Positions 50,871 to 58,644 of a stretch of 64,000 nt of DNA are shown here, in pieces (positions within the stretch are counted from its first letter, which is position 1; the number at the start of each line of letters is the position of its first letter). The position numbers were made by a program, and so were the translations under genes. This stretch comes from an uncultured Ruminococcus sp. (lineage in GTDB: Bacteria; Bacillota; Clostridia; Oscillospirales; Ruminococcaceae). Below the pieces are notes generated by a model. It ran no database searches. It saw only the letters and a program-made list of their open reading frames with translations, and was not told the origin of the DNA. The stretch spans positions 189,689 through 253,688 of the forward strand of contig NZ_CAKSNX010000003.1 of the NCBI RefSeq assembly GCF_934476685.1, given 5' to 3'.

Positions 50871-52331
50871 TCAGCTGTGTATTTTTTCACGTTCTGCGCT
50901 GTCAGCCTGTTCATTCTGCTGTTCGGCGCTGCGCTTATCCTTGCTGAAATCGTGATCTATTCTGTCACGCTTGGTTTCGATAGGCTCTGTACCCTCTACT
51001 CCCTCTGTTGCGTCAGGTACGAAACAAGTTCTAATGGTGCTGAGGATTATCTTCATATCCTCCCTCAGCGACTGATGTTCGATATACATAAGGTCGAATT
51101 TCAGCTTATCATAAGGGGTGGTATTATACTTTCCCATTACCTGCGCATAGCCTGTAAGTCCCGCTTTTACTTTAAGGCGGTACTTGAACTCTGGCATTGT
51201 TTTTTCATACTTAGCCGCAAACTCAGGTCTTTCGGGACGTGGACCGACAAAGGACATATCGCCTTTGAGGATATTCAACAGCTGCGGCAGCTCGTCAAAT
51301 CTTATCTTGCGGATAATTTTGCCCACAGGGGTTATTCTGTCATCATTCTCCGCCGCAAGACGTGCTCCCGATTTTTCCGCATTTACTATCATACTGCGGA
51401 ATTTAAGCACCTTGAATTTTTTACCGCCGATAGTCAGTCTTTCCTGCGAATAGAACACAGGACCGCCGTCATATGCCTTTATTGCTATTGCTGTGATTAT
51501 CATAAACGGAGAAGCTATGATAAGCGCAAAGAGCGAAAGGATGATATCGAAAAATCTTTTGAGCGAACGCTGTTCAAATCTAAGTCCGTCATTTCTTGAA
51601 AGCAGCAGCGGTGTATCAAAGAGGTGGAAATCGTCTGCGCCTCTGATGATGATATCGGAAAGCTTTGGATTTATGTATGTTCTGATCGAATTTTCAAATG
51701 TGAATTTAAGCAGCTTGCTGCGCAGGTCTGAGGGGATATCCGAAATGACAACGGCGTCATATTTCATTATCTGCCGCTCAATTTCTTCAAGGCTCTCATC
51801 GCAGCATATGGAAGCGCATATCTCATACTTATCCGCACGCATACTCATTTTATCAACAAGATATTTTGCATTTCTGTTGCCGTAAACGATAATGAGCCGT
51901 TTCGGCGGATACATCTTATTATACAGCAGGGTAAAGAGATAGCTCCACAGCAGGGCGAAAGCCGCCTCCGCCACTGTCAGCAGGACAAGCGGGGCGATAT
52001 CCAGCCTGTTTCGTCCGATAAGCTGTATAAGCACAAATTCTATGCAGTTTGCACCAAGTATGCCAAGTATCTGGGAGCCGAAAAGTCCTGCGAACTTTGA
52101 ATAGCCCAGTCTGAAGCCGTTGAAAGTGCTTGTCATAAACATATACAGCACACCGTAAAGTCCCACCATAAGGATATTTCCCTTATACCAGTAAGGGTCA
52201 TGCATATCGCTGTTATAGTAGTTATACCATATATAAGAAAATCCCATCATAAAGAGATAAATGATTATCAATGCGCCCAGAAAATTAAGCAGTCTTTTGT
52301 ACTGCTCCCTGTTTTGCGTAGTTTTGTTCAA
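50871..52331 (-). CDS. Polyprenyl glycosylphosphotransferase (exopolysaccharide initiation)
   Basis: A 486-residue membrane enzyme that would start a lipid-linked surface glycan. Four or five N-terminal hydrophobic segments (about residues 15-145) precede a CoA-binding-like Rossmann region (LIIVYGNRNAKYLVDKM, near residue 160), then a further membrane hairpin (FFDIILSLFALIIASPFMII) and the PF02397 catalytic core (FDELPQLLNILKGDMSFVGPRPERPEF). The C-terminus is highly charged. The start is TTG at 52331, because the -10 box of the only good promoter covers the upstream candidates. No glycan cluster surrounds it. Confidence 0.92.
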   Translation of the reverse strand: MNKTTQNREQYKRLLNFLGALIIIYLFMMGFSYIWYNYYNSDMHDPYWYKGNILMVGLYGVLYMFMTSTFNGFRLGYSKFAGLFGSQILGILGANCIEFVLIQLIGRNRLDIAPLVLLTVAEAAFALLWSYLFTLLYNKMYPPKRLIIVYGNRNAKYLVDKMSMRADKYEICASICCDESLEEIERQIMKYDAVVISDIPSDLRSKLLKFTFENSIRTYINPKLSDIIIRGADDFHLFDTPLLLSRNDGLRFEQRSLKRFFDIILSLFALIIASPFMIITAIAIKAYDGGPVFYSQERLTIGGKKFKVLKFRSMIVNAEKSGARLAAENDDRITPVGKIIRKIRFDELPQLLNILKGDMSFVGPRPERPEFAAKYEKTMPEFKYRLKVKAGLTGYAQVMGKYNTTPYDKLKFDLMYIEHQSLREDMKIILSTIRTCFVPDATEGVEGTEPIETKRDRIDHDFSKDKRSAEQQNEQADSAEREKIHS

Positions 52332-52378
52332 AAAAATACCGCCTTTCCAAAGCAAAGAATTTTTCATTGACAATTTCA

Positions 52379-52407
52379 ATTATAGCATACTTAATGCCAA
52401 TAATCAA
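52379..52407 (-). promoter_or_regulatory. SigA promoter of the polyprenyl sugar transferase gene
   Basis: Minus strand: TTGATT (52402-52407), 17 bases, TATAAT (52379-52384). Transcription would begin near 52372, which rules out start codons upstream of that point. Confidence 0.85.
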
Positions 52408-52510
52408 GCATTCCACACAATTTTCACCATAAAGCACTAATTTCCGCTGTTTCCTTTGGCTATAAATAATCATTTCCATATTAAGTATTTACGCAAACAT
52501 TCATACTTAC

Positions 52511-52541
52511 AAAAATGCCGCACATAAAATGTACGGCATTT
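52511..52541 (-). terminator. Terminator after the hydrogenase gene
   Basis: Minus strand: AAATGCCGTACAT pairs with ATGTGCGGCATTT (one G-U pair) around a short loop, then T residues. Confidence 0.88.
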
Positions 52542-52568
52542 GCATTAATAAATGTATATTAAATATAA

Positions 52569-54095
52569 TTACTTCTCAGTAAGAAAATCAAGGTTTATCT
52601 CATACTTTGAATCCAGTGAGTTTGAAAGCGGAGCGTCCTTTACATACTTATTGATAAGGGCAGTTGACTTTTCAACTCCGTTAAGAGTACCTGCGCCTGC
52701 TACACAGCCGCCCGGACAAGCCATACCTTCAAGAAGATATCCGTTATACTTTCCTGCCTTTGCAAGAGTGAGCAGCTTGCGGCAATCTTTAAGTCCCTGT
52801 GCGGAAACTACCTTTACTTCCCTTTCTGGATCAAGGCGGTGGATAACGTCAGCAACAGCCTTTGCAACGCCGCCGCTTACAGCAAATCCTCTTCCGTCGC
52901 CTGTACCCTCGCTGAGTTCGACCTTTTCATCGTCTGTGATATCCTCGAACTTAACGTCCTTAGCCTGGAACATACCCATAAGCTCTTCAAAAGTAAGCAC
53001 GAAGTCAACGTCCGAACGGATAGTTCTTCTGGAAGCCTCAAGCTTCTTTGCGGCGCAAGGTCCGATGAAAGCGATGCAGGCATCGGGATCTTCCTTCTTG
53101 ACCATTCTTGCGGTAAGAACCATTGGTGTCAGTGCCATTGATATGTATGGAGCAAGGTCAGGGAAAAGCTTTTTAGCCATAACAGACCATGCAGGGCAGC
53201 ATGAAGTAGCCATAAACGGCTGATACTCAGGAACTTCCCTCATAAAGTCCTTTGCCTCTTCGATAGAGCAAAGGTCTGCACCTACTGCGACCTCTACCAC
53301 ATCGGCAAAGCCAAGCTTTTTCATAGCGGCTGTAAGCTTTTCAGGTGATGCCTTAGGACCGAACTGTCCTACGAATGCAGGGGCAACGATAGCGACTACC
53401 TTCTTGCCCTTCTTCATTGCTGTAATGAGCTGGAAGATCTGTCCCTTATCAACGATAGCGCCGAAAGGACAGTTTACAAGGCACATTCCGCAGGAAACGC
53501 ACTTATCGTAATCTATCTTTGCCTTTCCATGCTCGTCGCTGCCGATAGCGTCCATTCCGCAGGCTCTCGCACAAGGACGTTCCATTTTATTTATTGCATT
53601 GTAAGGACAGACAGACTGACATCTGCCGCACTTTATACACTTTGACTGATCTATAACAGATTTGCCGTGCTTGATGGTGATAGCACCCTTAGGACAGACC
53701 TCCTGACAAGGGTGAGCAAGGCAGCCCTGACAGCAGTCGGTAACATGAAAATGAGTTTCAGGACAGGCGTTGCAGGCAAAGTTGATGATATTTACCAGCG
53801 GCGGATCATAATATTTTTCTGCGATAGCGCTCTCTTCTATACCGTCGGCAACAGACTTATGCTCGTCGATAGGACGCAGCGGCAGACCGATAGCAAGACG
53901 CAGACGCTCCTCAACGATAGCTCTTTCAAGGAAGATAGACTCACGGTAAACCGCAACGTCGCCCGGAACTATCTTGTATGGCAGCTCAGTGATCTTCTGG
54001 GCATAGTTTTCTTCTTCATAGGCAAGTCTTGCCACCTCGGTGAATACCTTTCGTCTTATGTCGGTAACGGACGAGTATATTCCTCTCATTTTCAT
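52569..54095 (-). CDS. Monomeric [FeFe] hydrogenase-like protein, group B type
   Basis: A 508-residue iron-sulfur protein. A Cys-rich N-terminal region (Cys at 108, 111, 121, 122, 125, 130 and 134) is followed by two ferredoxin-type [4Fe-4S] motifs (CIKCGRCQSVCP, 153-163, and CVSCGMCLVNCP, 199-209), then the H-cluster domain: TSCCPAW (297-303), GPCAAKK (345-351) and EGMACPGGC (456-464). The GPC in place of the more usual MPC fits group B enzymes of fermenting anaerobes, which probably couple to ferredoxin. The group B call is from motifs alone. Maturases hydE/F/G are not in the window. GGAGG precedes the ATG. Confidence 0.88.
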   Translation of the reverse strand: MKMRGIYSSVTDIRRKVFTEVARLAYEEENYAQKITELPYKIVPGDVAVYRESIFLERAIVEERLRLAIGLPLRPIDEHKSVADGIEESAIAEKYYDPPLVNIINFACNACPETHFHVTDCCQGCLAHPCQEVCPKGAITIKHGKSVIDQSKCIKCGRCQSVCPYNAINKMERPCARACGMDAIGSDEHGKAKIDYDKCVSCGMCLVNCPFGAIVDKGQIFQLITAMKKGKKVVAIVAPAFVGQFGPKASPEKLTAAMKKLGFADVVEVAVGADLCSIEEAKDFMREVPEYQPFMATSCCPAWSVMAKKLFPDLAPYISMALTPMVLTARMVKKEDPDACIAFIGPCAAKKLEASRRTIRSDVDFVLTFEELMGMFQAKDVKFEDITDDEKVELSEGTGDGRGFAVSGGVAKAVADVIHRLDPEREVKVVSAQGLKDCRKLLTLAKAGKYNGYLLEGMACPGGCVAGAGTLNGVEKSTALINKYVKDAPLSNSLDSKYEINLDFLTEK

Positions 54096-54168
54096 AAAAA
54101 CATTCCTCCGATAATTCTCTGATCCTGTACTGAGATCATTGTTAAAGTTTTATCATACTAACAATTTT

Positions 54169-54197
54169 ATTTTACTCCCATTAAGTGAGTTTGTCAA
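54169..54197 (-). promoter_or_regulatory. SigA promoter of the hydrogenase gene
   Basis: Minus strand: TTGACA (54192-54197), 17 bases, TAAAAT (54169-54174). From 54198 to 54366 I see no gene or clear structure. Confidence 0.85.
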
Positions 54198-54366
54198 TAG
54201 AAACTATGTATTTTTTGATATTTTGCCATGTAAATTCTCATATCTCATATTCAGTCTGACACATTTTTAGCAAAGACACTTTAGGCAAAATACACATAAG
54301 CTGTGCTGCGGGTATAAGCAGTATCAACAATAATCGTTTAAGCAGTAAAAATTTCGGCTTTTGCTC

Positions 54367-54395
54367 TTGAAAAAACAGGCGGATAGTGTTAAAAT
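54367..54395 (+). promoter_or_regulatory. SigA promoter of the esterase gene
   Basis: TTGAAA (54367-54372), 17 bases, TAAAAT (54390-54395). Confidence 0.75.
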
Positions 54396-54470
54396 ATAAT
54401 TATGTAGGTAAATATATAACTATATCAGTATAATTTGTATTAAGAAGAAAATCGAAAGGACAAATCAGCT

Positions 54471-55931
54471 ATGAAAAATTCAGGAAAAAGATTTATCGCA
54501 GGACTTTGCAGCGCTGCCCTTTGTGCAAGTATGCTCTCCGTTTCTGCTTTCGCAGCTCAGGACGGCTTTAAAGAGTATGAGGCAACCAGCGACAATGTAA
54601 AGCTTATCGGCCGTACATATCGTTACAATGATGAAACGACATGGCTCACATATTCCGCAAGCGGCGTTGAATTCAAATGCACAGGCTCAAAGGTAAGATT
54701 CAATCTTCATCAGGAGGGCGATCCAACAAGAGTTGCTGTATATGTAAACGGCAAGGCTGTAAAGATCGGATATGTAAAAGCCAACGCAAAGAAGCCTATT
54801 ATAGATGTTGATCTTGAAGAGGGTGAAAACACAGTCAAGCTCATCAAGCTTTCTGAGGCTGCAAACTCCATACTTGCTATCGACAGCATTGAAGTTGACG
54901 GCGACGCACCTGTTCCAACAGCTGCAAAGGCTCACTCCATTGAATTTATCGGAGATTCAATTACCTGCGGCTACGGCGTTGACGGCTCACTGAAAGAGCA
55001 GTTCAGCACTAAAAACGAAAATGCCGCAAAGACATACGCATACCTCACAGCGGCAAACCTTGACGCTGATTACAGCTTTGTTTCAACAAGCGGTTCGGGA
55101 ATAATCTCAGGATACACTTCCGGCAGCAAGAAGAACACACTTAACCTTACTCCGGACGTTTACGAAAAGCTCTGTTACACATGGAGCTGGATAGACGGCG
55201 TTCATCCGCAGGAATATGACTGGGATTTCTCAGAGTTCCAGCCTGAGGCAGTTGTCATCAACCTCGGCACAAACGACAACTCATACACAAAGGGCGACGC
55301 TGAAAAGTGCGCTGAATATGTTGAAGGATATGTGGCTTTCCTTAAGCAGGTAAGAACAAACAACCCTGATTCTTCTATCGTATGCACACTCGGTATCATG
55401 GGACAGGAGCTTTATCCTTACATAGAAGAGGCTGTTGAGGCATACAAGACCGAAACAGGCGACACAAATATTTACACATTCGAGTTCAACAATCAGAACG
55501 CAGCTGACAACGGCTATGGTTCAGACTATCACCCGTCAGAGCAGTCACATCTCGAAGCGTCATATGAGCTGACAGCAGCGCTTTCAGATATGCTCGGCTG
55601 GGAGGAAACAGGTTCTGCTGAAACAGGTATGGCAGGCTATGACAAGGCAAACGACCTTGTATTCGAGAACGATCCGAACGAAGAGGACAGCAGCTCACAG
55701 TCATCATCAGATGTTTCATCTGAAACAAGCTCATCAGAGAACAGCTCTGAAACTTCAAGCAAGGCAGACGATTCTTCTTCATCAGCAGCTTCATCTTCAA
55801 AGGCTTCAAGCAGCTCAAAGACAGCTTCTTCAGGCACAACAACTAACCCTGCAACAGGCGCAGCCACAGCAGGTCTTGCAGCAGCCGCAGTTATCGGTGC
55901 TTCAATAGTTATCACAAGAAAGAAGAAGTAA
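54471..55931 (+). CDS. Secreted SGNH/GDSL esterase, CE2-like, with NPATG cell-wall anchor
   Basis: A 486-residue secreted enzyme. A signal peptide (about 1-29) is followed by a beta-sheet domain (about 35-145), then an SGNH hydrolase domain with FIGDSITCGYG (catalytic Ser163), INLGTNDNSY (Asn268 region) and SDYHPSEQSH (Asp352, His354). This two-domain order is that of family CE2 acetyl-xylan esterases, which remove acetyl groups from plant polysaccharides. A Ser-rich linker (about 404-458) ends in NPATG (459-463), a hydrophobic stretch and RKKK, a sortase sorting signal. So the enzyme is probably fixed to the cell wall. Confidence 0.88.
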   Translation: MKNSGKRFIAGLCSAALCASMLSVSAFAAQDGFKEYEATSDNVKLIGRTYRYNDETTWLTYSASGVEFKCTGSKVRFNLHQEGDPTRVAVYVNGKAVKIGYVKANAKKPIIDVDLEEGENTVKLIKLSEAANSILAIDSIEVDGDAPVPTAAKAHSIEFIGDSITCGYGVDGSLKEQFSTKNENAAKTYAYLTAANLDADYSFVSTSGSGIISGYTSGSKKNTLNLTPDVYEKLCYTWSWIDGVHPQEYDWDFSEFQPEAVVINLGTNDNSYTKGDAEKCAEYVEGYVAFLKQVRTNNPDSSIVCTLGIMGQELYPYIEEAVEAYKTETGDTNIYTFEFNNQNAADNGYGSDYHPSEQSHLEASYELTAALSDMLGWEETGSAETGMAGYDKANDLVFENDPNEEDSSSQSSSDVSSETSSSENSSETSSKADDSSSSAASSSKASSSSKTASSGTTTNPATGAATAGLAAAAVIGASIVITRKKK

Positions 55932-55964
55932 TTTAAGCGCATAATAACTAACTTTGAAAAATTT

Positions 55965-55999
55965 ACAGCCGCAGGAAAACTCCTGCGGCTGTATTTTTA
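55965..55999 (+). terminator. Terminator after the esterase gene
   Basis: ACAGCCGCAGGA and TCCTGCGGCTGT form a perfect 12-base stem with a 4-base loop and a T-run. Confidence 0.93.
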
Positions 56000-56040
56000 T
56001 GTTTTATTATATTGGTAAATTATCACATTTAAAAATGAGC

Positions 56041-56069
56041 AAAAAAACACCCGCGGGGTAGCGGGTGCC
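56041..56069 (-). terminator. GC-rich terminator of the small RNA
   Basis: Minus strand: CACCCGC and GCGGGTG form a perfect stem around a short loop, followed by seven T. No coding gene lies upstream on this strand, so it most likely ends a non-coding transcript. Confidence 0.85.
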
Positions 56070-56210
56070 AAAAAATAAAAAATTATAGGGGAGAAGCTAG
56101 TAGAAATTAATCTACAAGCTGTATATATGAAGGCTTGGGGTAAAAGCCAACATACCGAAGTAAAAAGTCTTAAGTGAGATCAGCGTTCTTACCGTTCGCT
56201 TTTCTCTCCC
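56041..56210 (-). ncRNA. Probable small structured RNA, unassigned class
   Basis: This 450-base gap has no gene, but the minus strand reads like a transcription unit of about 170 bases. A TATACT box lies at 56217-56222. The 5' end (GAGGGAGAG) can pair with the 3' part (CTTCTCCCCT). Inside are two clear hairpins: TATG-TT-GGCTT against AAGCC-TT-CATA, and AGCTTGTAGA against TCTACTAGCT. The unit ends in a perfect GC-rich terminator with seven T. No reading frame is evident. The closed-end layout and length recall 6S RNA, but I cannot confirm it; the -35 box is weak. Confidence 0.5.
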
Positions 56211-56282
56211 TCTGACAGTATATATAATAACCGTTTAATGTGTTGTCCGTGTGAAAACTTATTGTATTAAGTATGAAATTTG

Positions 56283-56311
56283 TTGAACTTTTCTTGAACT
56301 TGTGGTATACT
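56283..56311 (+). promoter_or_regulatory. SigA promoter of rsmE
   Basis: TTGAAC (56283-56288), 17 bases, TATACT (56306-56311). Confidence 0.85.
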
Positions 56312-56383
56312 TATTGTGTTGAGAGCCGATTTATATAAGATTAGTGCGAAATATAAAGATATTAACATATTTGGAGGTAACAT

Positions 56384-57118
56384 ATGCCAAGATTTTTTAT
56401 AGATGAGAGCTGTCTTTCGGAGAAACACGCTTTCGTTCGGGGCGGCGACGCTGTGCATATAGGCAGGAGTTTAAGAATGAGGCTTGGGGACGAAGTTACG
56501 CTGTGCTGCGGCGGTATGGAGTATGAATGTAAAATTCTGAACATATCCGACGAAGAGTGCAGATGCGAGATAATCAGCTCCCACAATGGGAGAAACGAAC
56601 CGAATGTACATCTTACTCTGTTTCAGGCTGTGCCGAAATCGGACAAGCTGGAGTTCATCGTGCAGAAAGCGGTGGAGCTTGGTGCGGCGGAGATATGCCC
56701 TGTGCTGACGTCAAGATGTGTTTCACGTCCGGACGGAAAAAGTTTCAGAAAAAAGCTGGACAGGTTAAACAAGATCGCTCTTGAGGCTGCAAAGCAGTGC
56801 GGCAGAAGTATAGTTCCAACTGTTACGGAGATACTTTCACTTGACCAATGTATCGAAAAACTTTCCGCAGCGGACTTCCCTCTCGTGTGCTATGAAAAGG
56901 GCGGAAAAAATCTCCGTGAGGTATTTTCTCAGACGGAATATGACGGGAAAACTATTGGTATTTTTATCGGCAGCGAGGGCGGATTTGATGAAAAAGAGAT
57001 CGAGCTCTGCCTGTCCGCAGGCGTTACGCCTATCGGGCTTGGAAAGCGTATCCTAAGATGTGAAACCGCTCCTGTGGCTGCCGTCAGCATTATAATGAAC
57101 CTCACAGGCAATATGTAA
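56384..57118 (+). CDS. rsmE: 16S rRNA m3U1498 methyltransferase RsmE
   Basis: A 244-residue SPOUT methyltransferase that methylates U1498 of 16S rRNA. It has an N-terminal PUA-like part (HVRGG-type: HAFVRGGDAVHIGRSLRMRLGDEV), then FQAVPKSDKLEFIVQKAVELG, a SAM-knot segment GIFIGSEGGFDEKEIEL and LGKRILRCETAPVAAVSII. The start follows TTGGAGGTAACAT. It has its own promoter. Confidence 0.96.
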   Translation: MPRFFIDESCLSEKHAFVRGGDAVHIGRSLRMRLGDEVTLCCGGMEYECKILNISDEECRCEIISSHNGRNEPNVHLTLFQAVPKSDKLEFIVQKAVELGAAEICPVLTSRCVSRPDGKSFRKKLDRLNKIALEAAKQCGRSIVPTVTEILSLDQCIEKLSAADFPLVCYEKGGKNLREVFSQTEYDGKTIGIFIGSEGGFDEKEIELCLSAGVTPIGLGKRILRCETAPVAAVSIIMNLTGNM

Positions 57119-57218
57119 GGCTGATTTTCGGCTTGTTTCCGTTTTGTAATCTTTGTAATAATATTGCTCGGCTTTTTGAGCATATTGACGAAAAGTCAAA
57201 GTTTTTTCATAAGAATAC

Positions 57219-57247
57219 TTGATTTTTTGCACAGACTATGGTATACT
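57219..57247 (+). promoter_or_regulatory. SigA promoter of the acidic Cys-cluster protein gene
   Basis: TTGATT (57219-57224), 17 bases, TATACT (57242-57247). Confidence 0.85.
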
Positions 57248-57302
57248 ATAAACAATCTAATCATAAGATTTAGACAAATTTACAAGAAACGGAGTGTTCA
57301 AA

Positions 57303-57608
57303 ATGGGAAAATTATTAAAGGCTCTGCTGGCTGTCGGCACTATTGCTGCAGGTGTTGCTGCAATTCTCGCTTTCAAGAAGCATAAGGAGCTTGAAGATTA
57401 CGATTACGAAGACCTTGACGAAGATTTCGACGACTGCTGCGACTGCGGCTGCGACGAGTGTTCCGATAACGCTGAAAAGGCTGACGAAGAGCCTGCTGAG
57501 GAAACAACTCCGGAGGAAGATCTTGATAAGGTAGAAGAGCCTGTGGAAGATGTTGACACAGCAGAAGCTCCTGCTGCAGATGCAGAGGAAGCAGAAACTG
57601 AGGAGTGA
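57303..57608 (+). CDS. Small acidic membrane-anchored protein with a cysteine cluster
   Basis: A 101-residue protein with one N-terminal hydrophobic segment (LLKALLAVGTIAAGVAAILAF, about residues 4-24), a short basic patch (KKHK), an acidic region, a compact cluster of six Cys (CCDCGCDEC, about residues 45-53) and a long Glu/Ala/Asp-rich tail. The Cys cluster could bind a metal. No family is recognised. The ATG at 57303 lies eight bases after GGAG; a GTG three codons upstream overlaps that site. It has its own promoter and terminator, so it is expressed as a single-gene unit. Confidence 0.75.
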   Translation: MGKLLKALLAVGTIAAGVAAILAFKKHKELEDYDYEDLDEDFDDCCDCGCDECSDNAEKADEEPAEETTPEEDLDKVEEPVEDVDTAEAPAADAEEAETEE

Positions 57609-57629
57609 TCCTAAAAATGATATCAGACG

Positions 57630-57661
57630 GCAGCAGAAATTTATCTGCTGCTGTTTTTTTG
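57630..57661 (+). terminator. Terminator after the acidic Cys-cluster protein gene
   Basis: CAGCAGA and TCTGCTG form a perfect stem, extended by GCAG/CTGC register, followed by seven T. Confidence 0.85.
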
Positions 57662-57691
57662 TGCCAAAAGACAGATCAAAAGGTTTATAAA

Positions 57692-57727
57692 GCAAAAAGA
57701 AGTCGGACACAAGATCCGACCTCTTTT
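57692..57727 (-). terminator. Terminator after the cytidylate-kinase-like gene
   Basis: Minus strand: GAGGTCGGA pairs with TCCGACTTC (one G-U pair) around a 7-base loop, followed by TTTTT. Confidence 0.88.
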
Positions 57728-57784
57728 CGTAGTAAGGAAAGTAAAATGAATTAAAATGGAAATAATCTTTTTTGAGCAGACAAA

Positions 57785-58414
57785 CTACTTGCTTTCGTTG
57801 CCCTCTTTAATGGTGATATAGTCCTTCATAAGTCTTACAGCACCCTCAACACCTGTTTTCGATGAATTGATGCAGAGGTCATAATTCTTAGCCTCGCCCC
57901 ACTTCATATCGGTATAATAGTTATAATAGGACGCTCTGCGCTTATCGGTCTTTTTGATAAAGTCCTCAGCCTTATTCTTTTCTATATCATATCTTTCAAG
58001 GATTCTTGCCTTTTTATCGGCAGTATTTCCCGAAATAAAGAAATTGATAACGTTAGGGAAATTTTTCAGGACATAATCTGCACATCTTCCGACAATAACG
58101 CAAGGACCTTTTTCCGCAAGGCTCTTGATAGTATCGAACTGTGCAAGGAATATCCTGTGGTTGAGAGGCATATCAGGATTTATCCTGCCGTCGGCAGTAA
58201 CAGGGTAATTTCCCATTACCAGCGAATACAGAAAGCTGTTTGTATAAGACTCGTCATGCTTTACAAAAAGCTCCTGACAGATACCGCTTTCCTTTGATGC
58301 GATCTCAAGCAGTTCCTTATCATAAAAAGGAATGTCAAGCTGTTCTGCTAAGATCTTACCAATCTCACGTCCTCCGCTGCCAAATTCTCGGCTGATAGTA
58401 ATGATTGATTTCAT
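57785..58414 (-). CDS. Cytidylate kinase-like family protein
   Basis: A 209-residue P-loop protein (PF13189-type). It opens MKSIITISREFGSGGREIGKILAEQL, where the glycine loop stands at the place of the Walker A, and has GPCVIVGRCADYVLKN (about residue 107) and an Arg-rich lid (KTDKRRASYYNYYTDMKWG). Such proteins are common in Clostridia and differ from the main Cmk; their substrate is not established. The ATG at 58414 follows AAGGAG; longer frames upstream run through the promoter region. Confidence 0.88.
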   Translation of the reverse strand: MKSIITISREFGSGGREIGKILAEQLDIPFYDKELLEIASKESGICQELFVKHDESYTNSFLYSLVMGNYPVTADGRINPDMPLNHRIFLAQFDTIKSLAEKGPCVIVGRCADYVLKNFPNVINFFISGNTADKKARILERYDIEKNKAEDFIKKTDKRRASYYNYYTDMKWGEAKNYDLCINSSKTGVEGAVRLMKDYITIKEGNESK

Positions 58415-58587
58415 AGCACAACACTCCTTTCTGAATATACTTATTATCTTTGTGCTGTATATATTATAGCACATTTTTTGTGTTTTGTACACAATTTTCA
58501 AGGAAATTCTTTCACAAATTTATGCATTTTATTTTGTGCAATTTTCATATAGCAAAACTCGTTTCATATAGTTGTATATTTATTAAC

Positions 58588-58625
58588 AAAAAAAGAGCGC
58601 AGACGCTTGTTTTTGTCCACGCTCC
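58588..58625 (-). terminator. Terminator after the O-acetylhomoserine sulfhydrylase gene
   Basis: Minus strand: GAGCG and CGCTC, with inner GGAC/GTCT pairing, followed by seven T. Confidence 0.85.
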
Positions 58626-58644
58626 GAATATGTGAAAATATGCT

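Noticed and set aside
52380..52570. Start of the polyprenyl sugar transferase at 52379
   Set aside because: That position is part of the -10 box of the only good promoter, so it would not be transcribed.
56041..56069. CRISPR repeat or mobile-element end suggested by the GC-rich palindrome
   Set aside because: Only one copy occurs in the window and it has the T-run of an intrinsic terminator.
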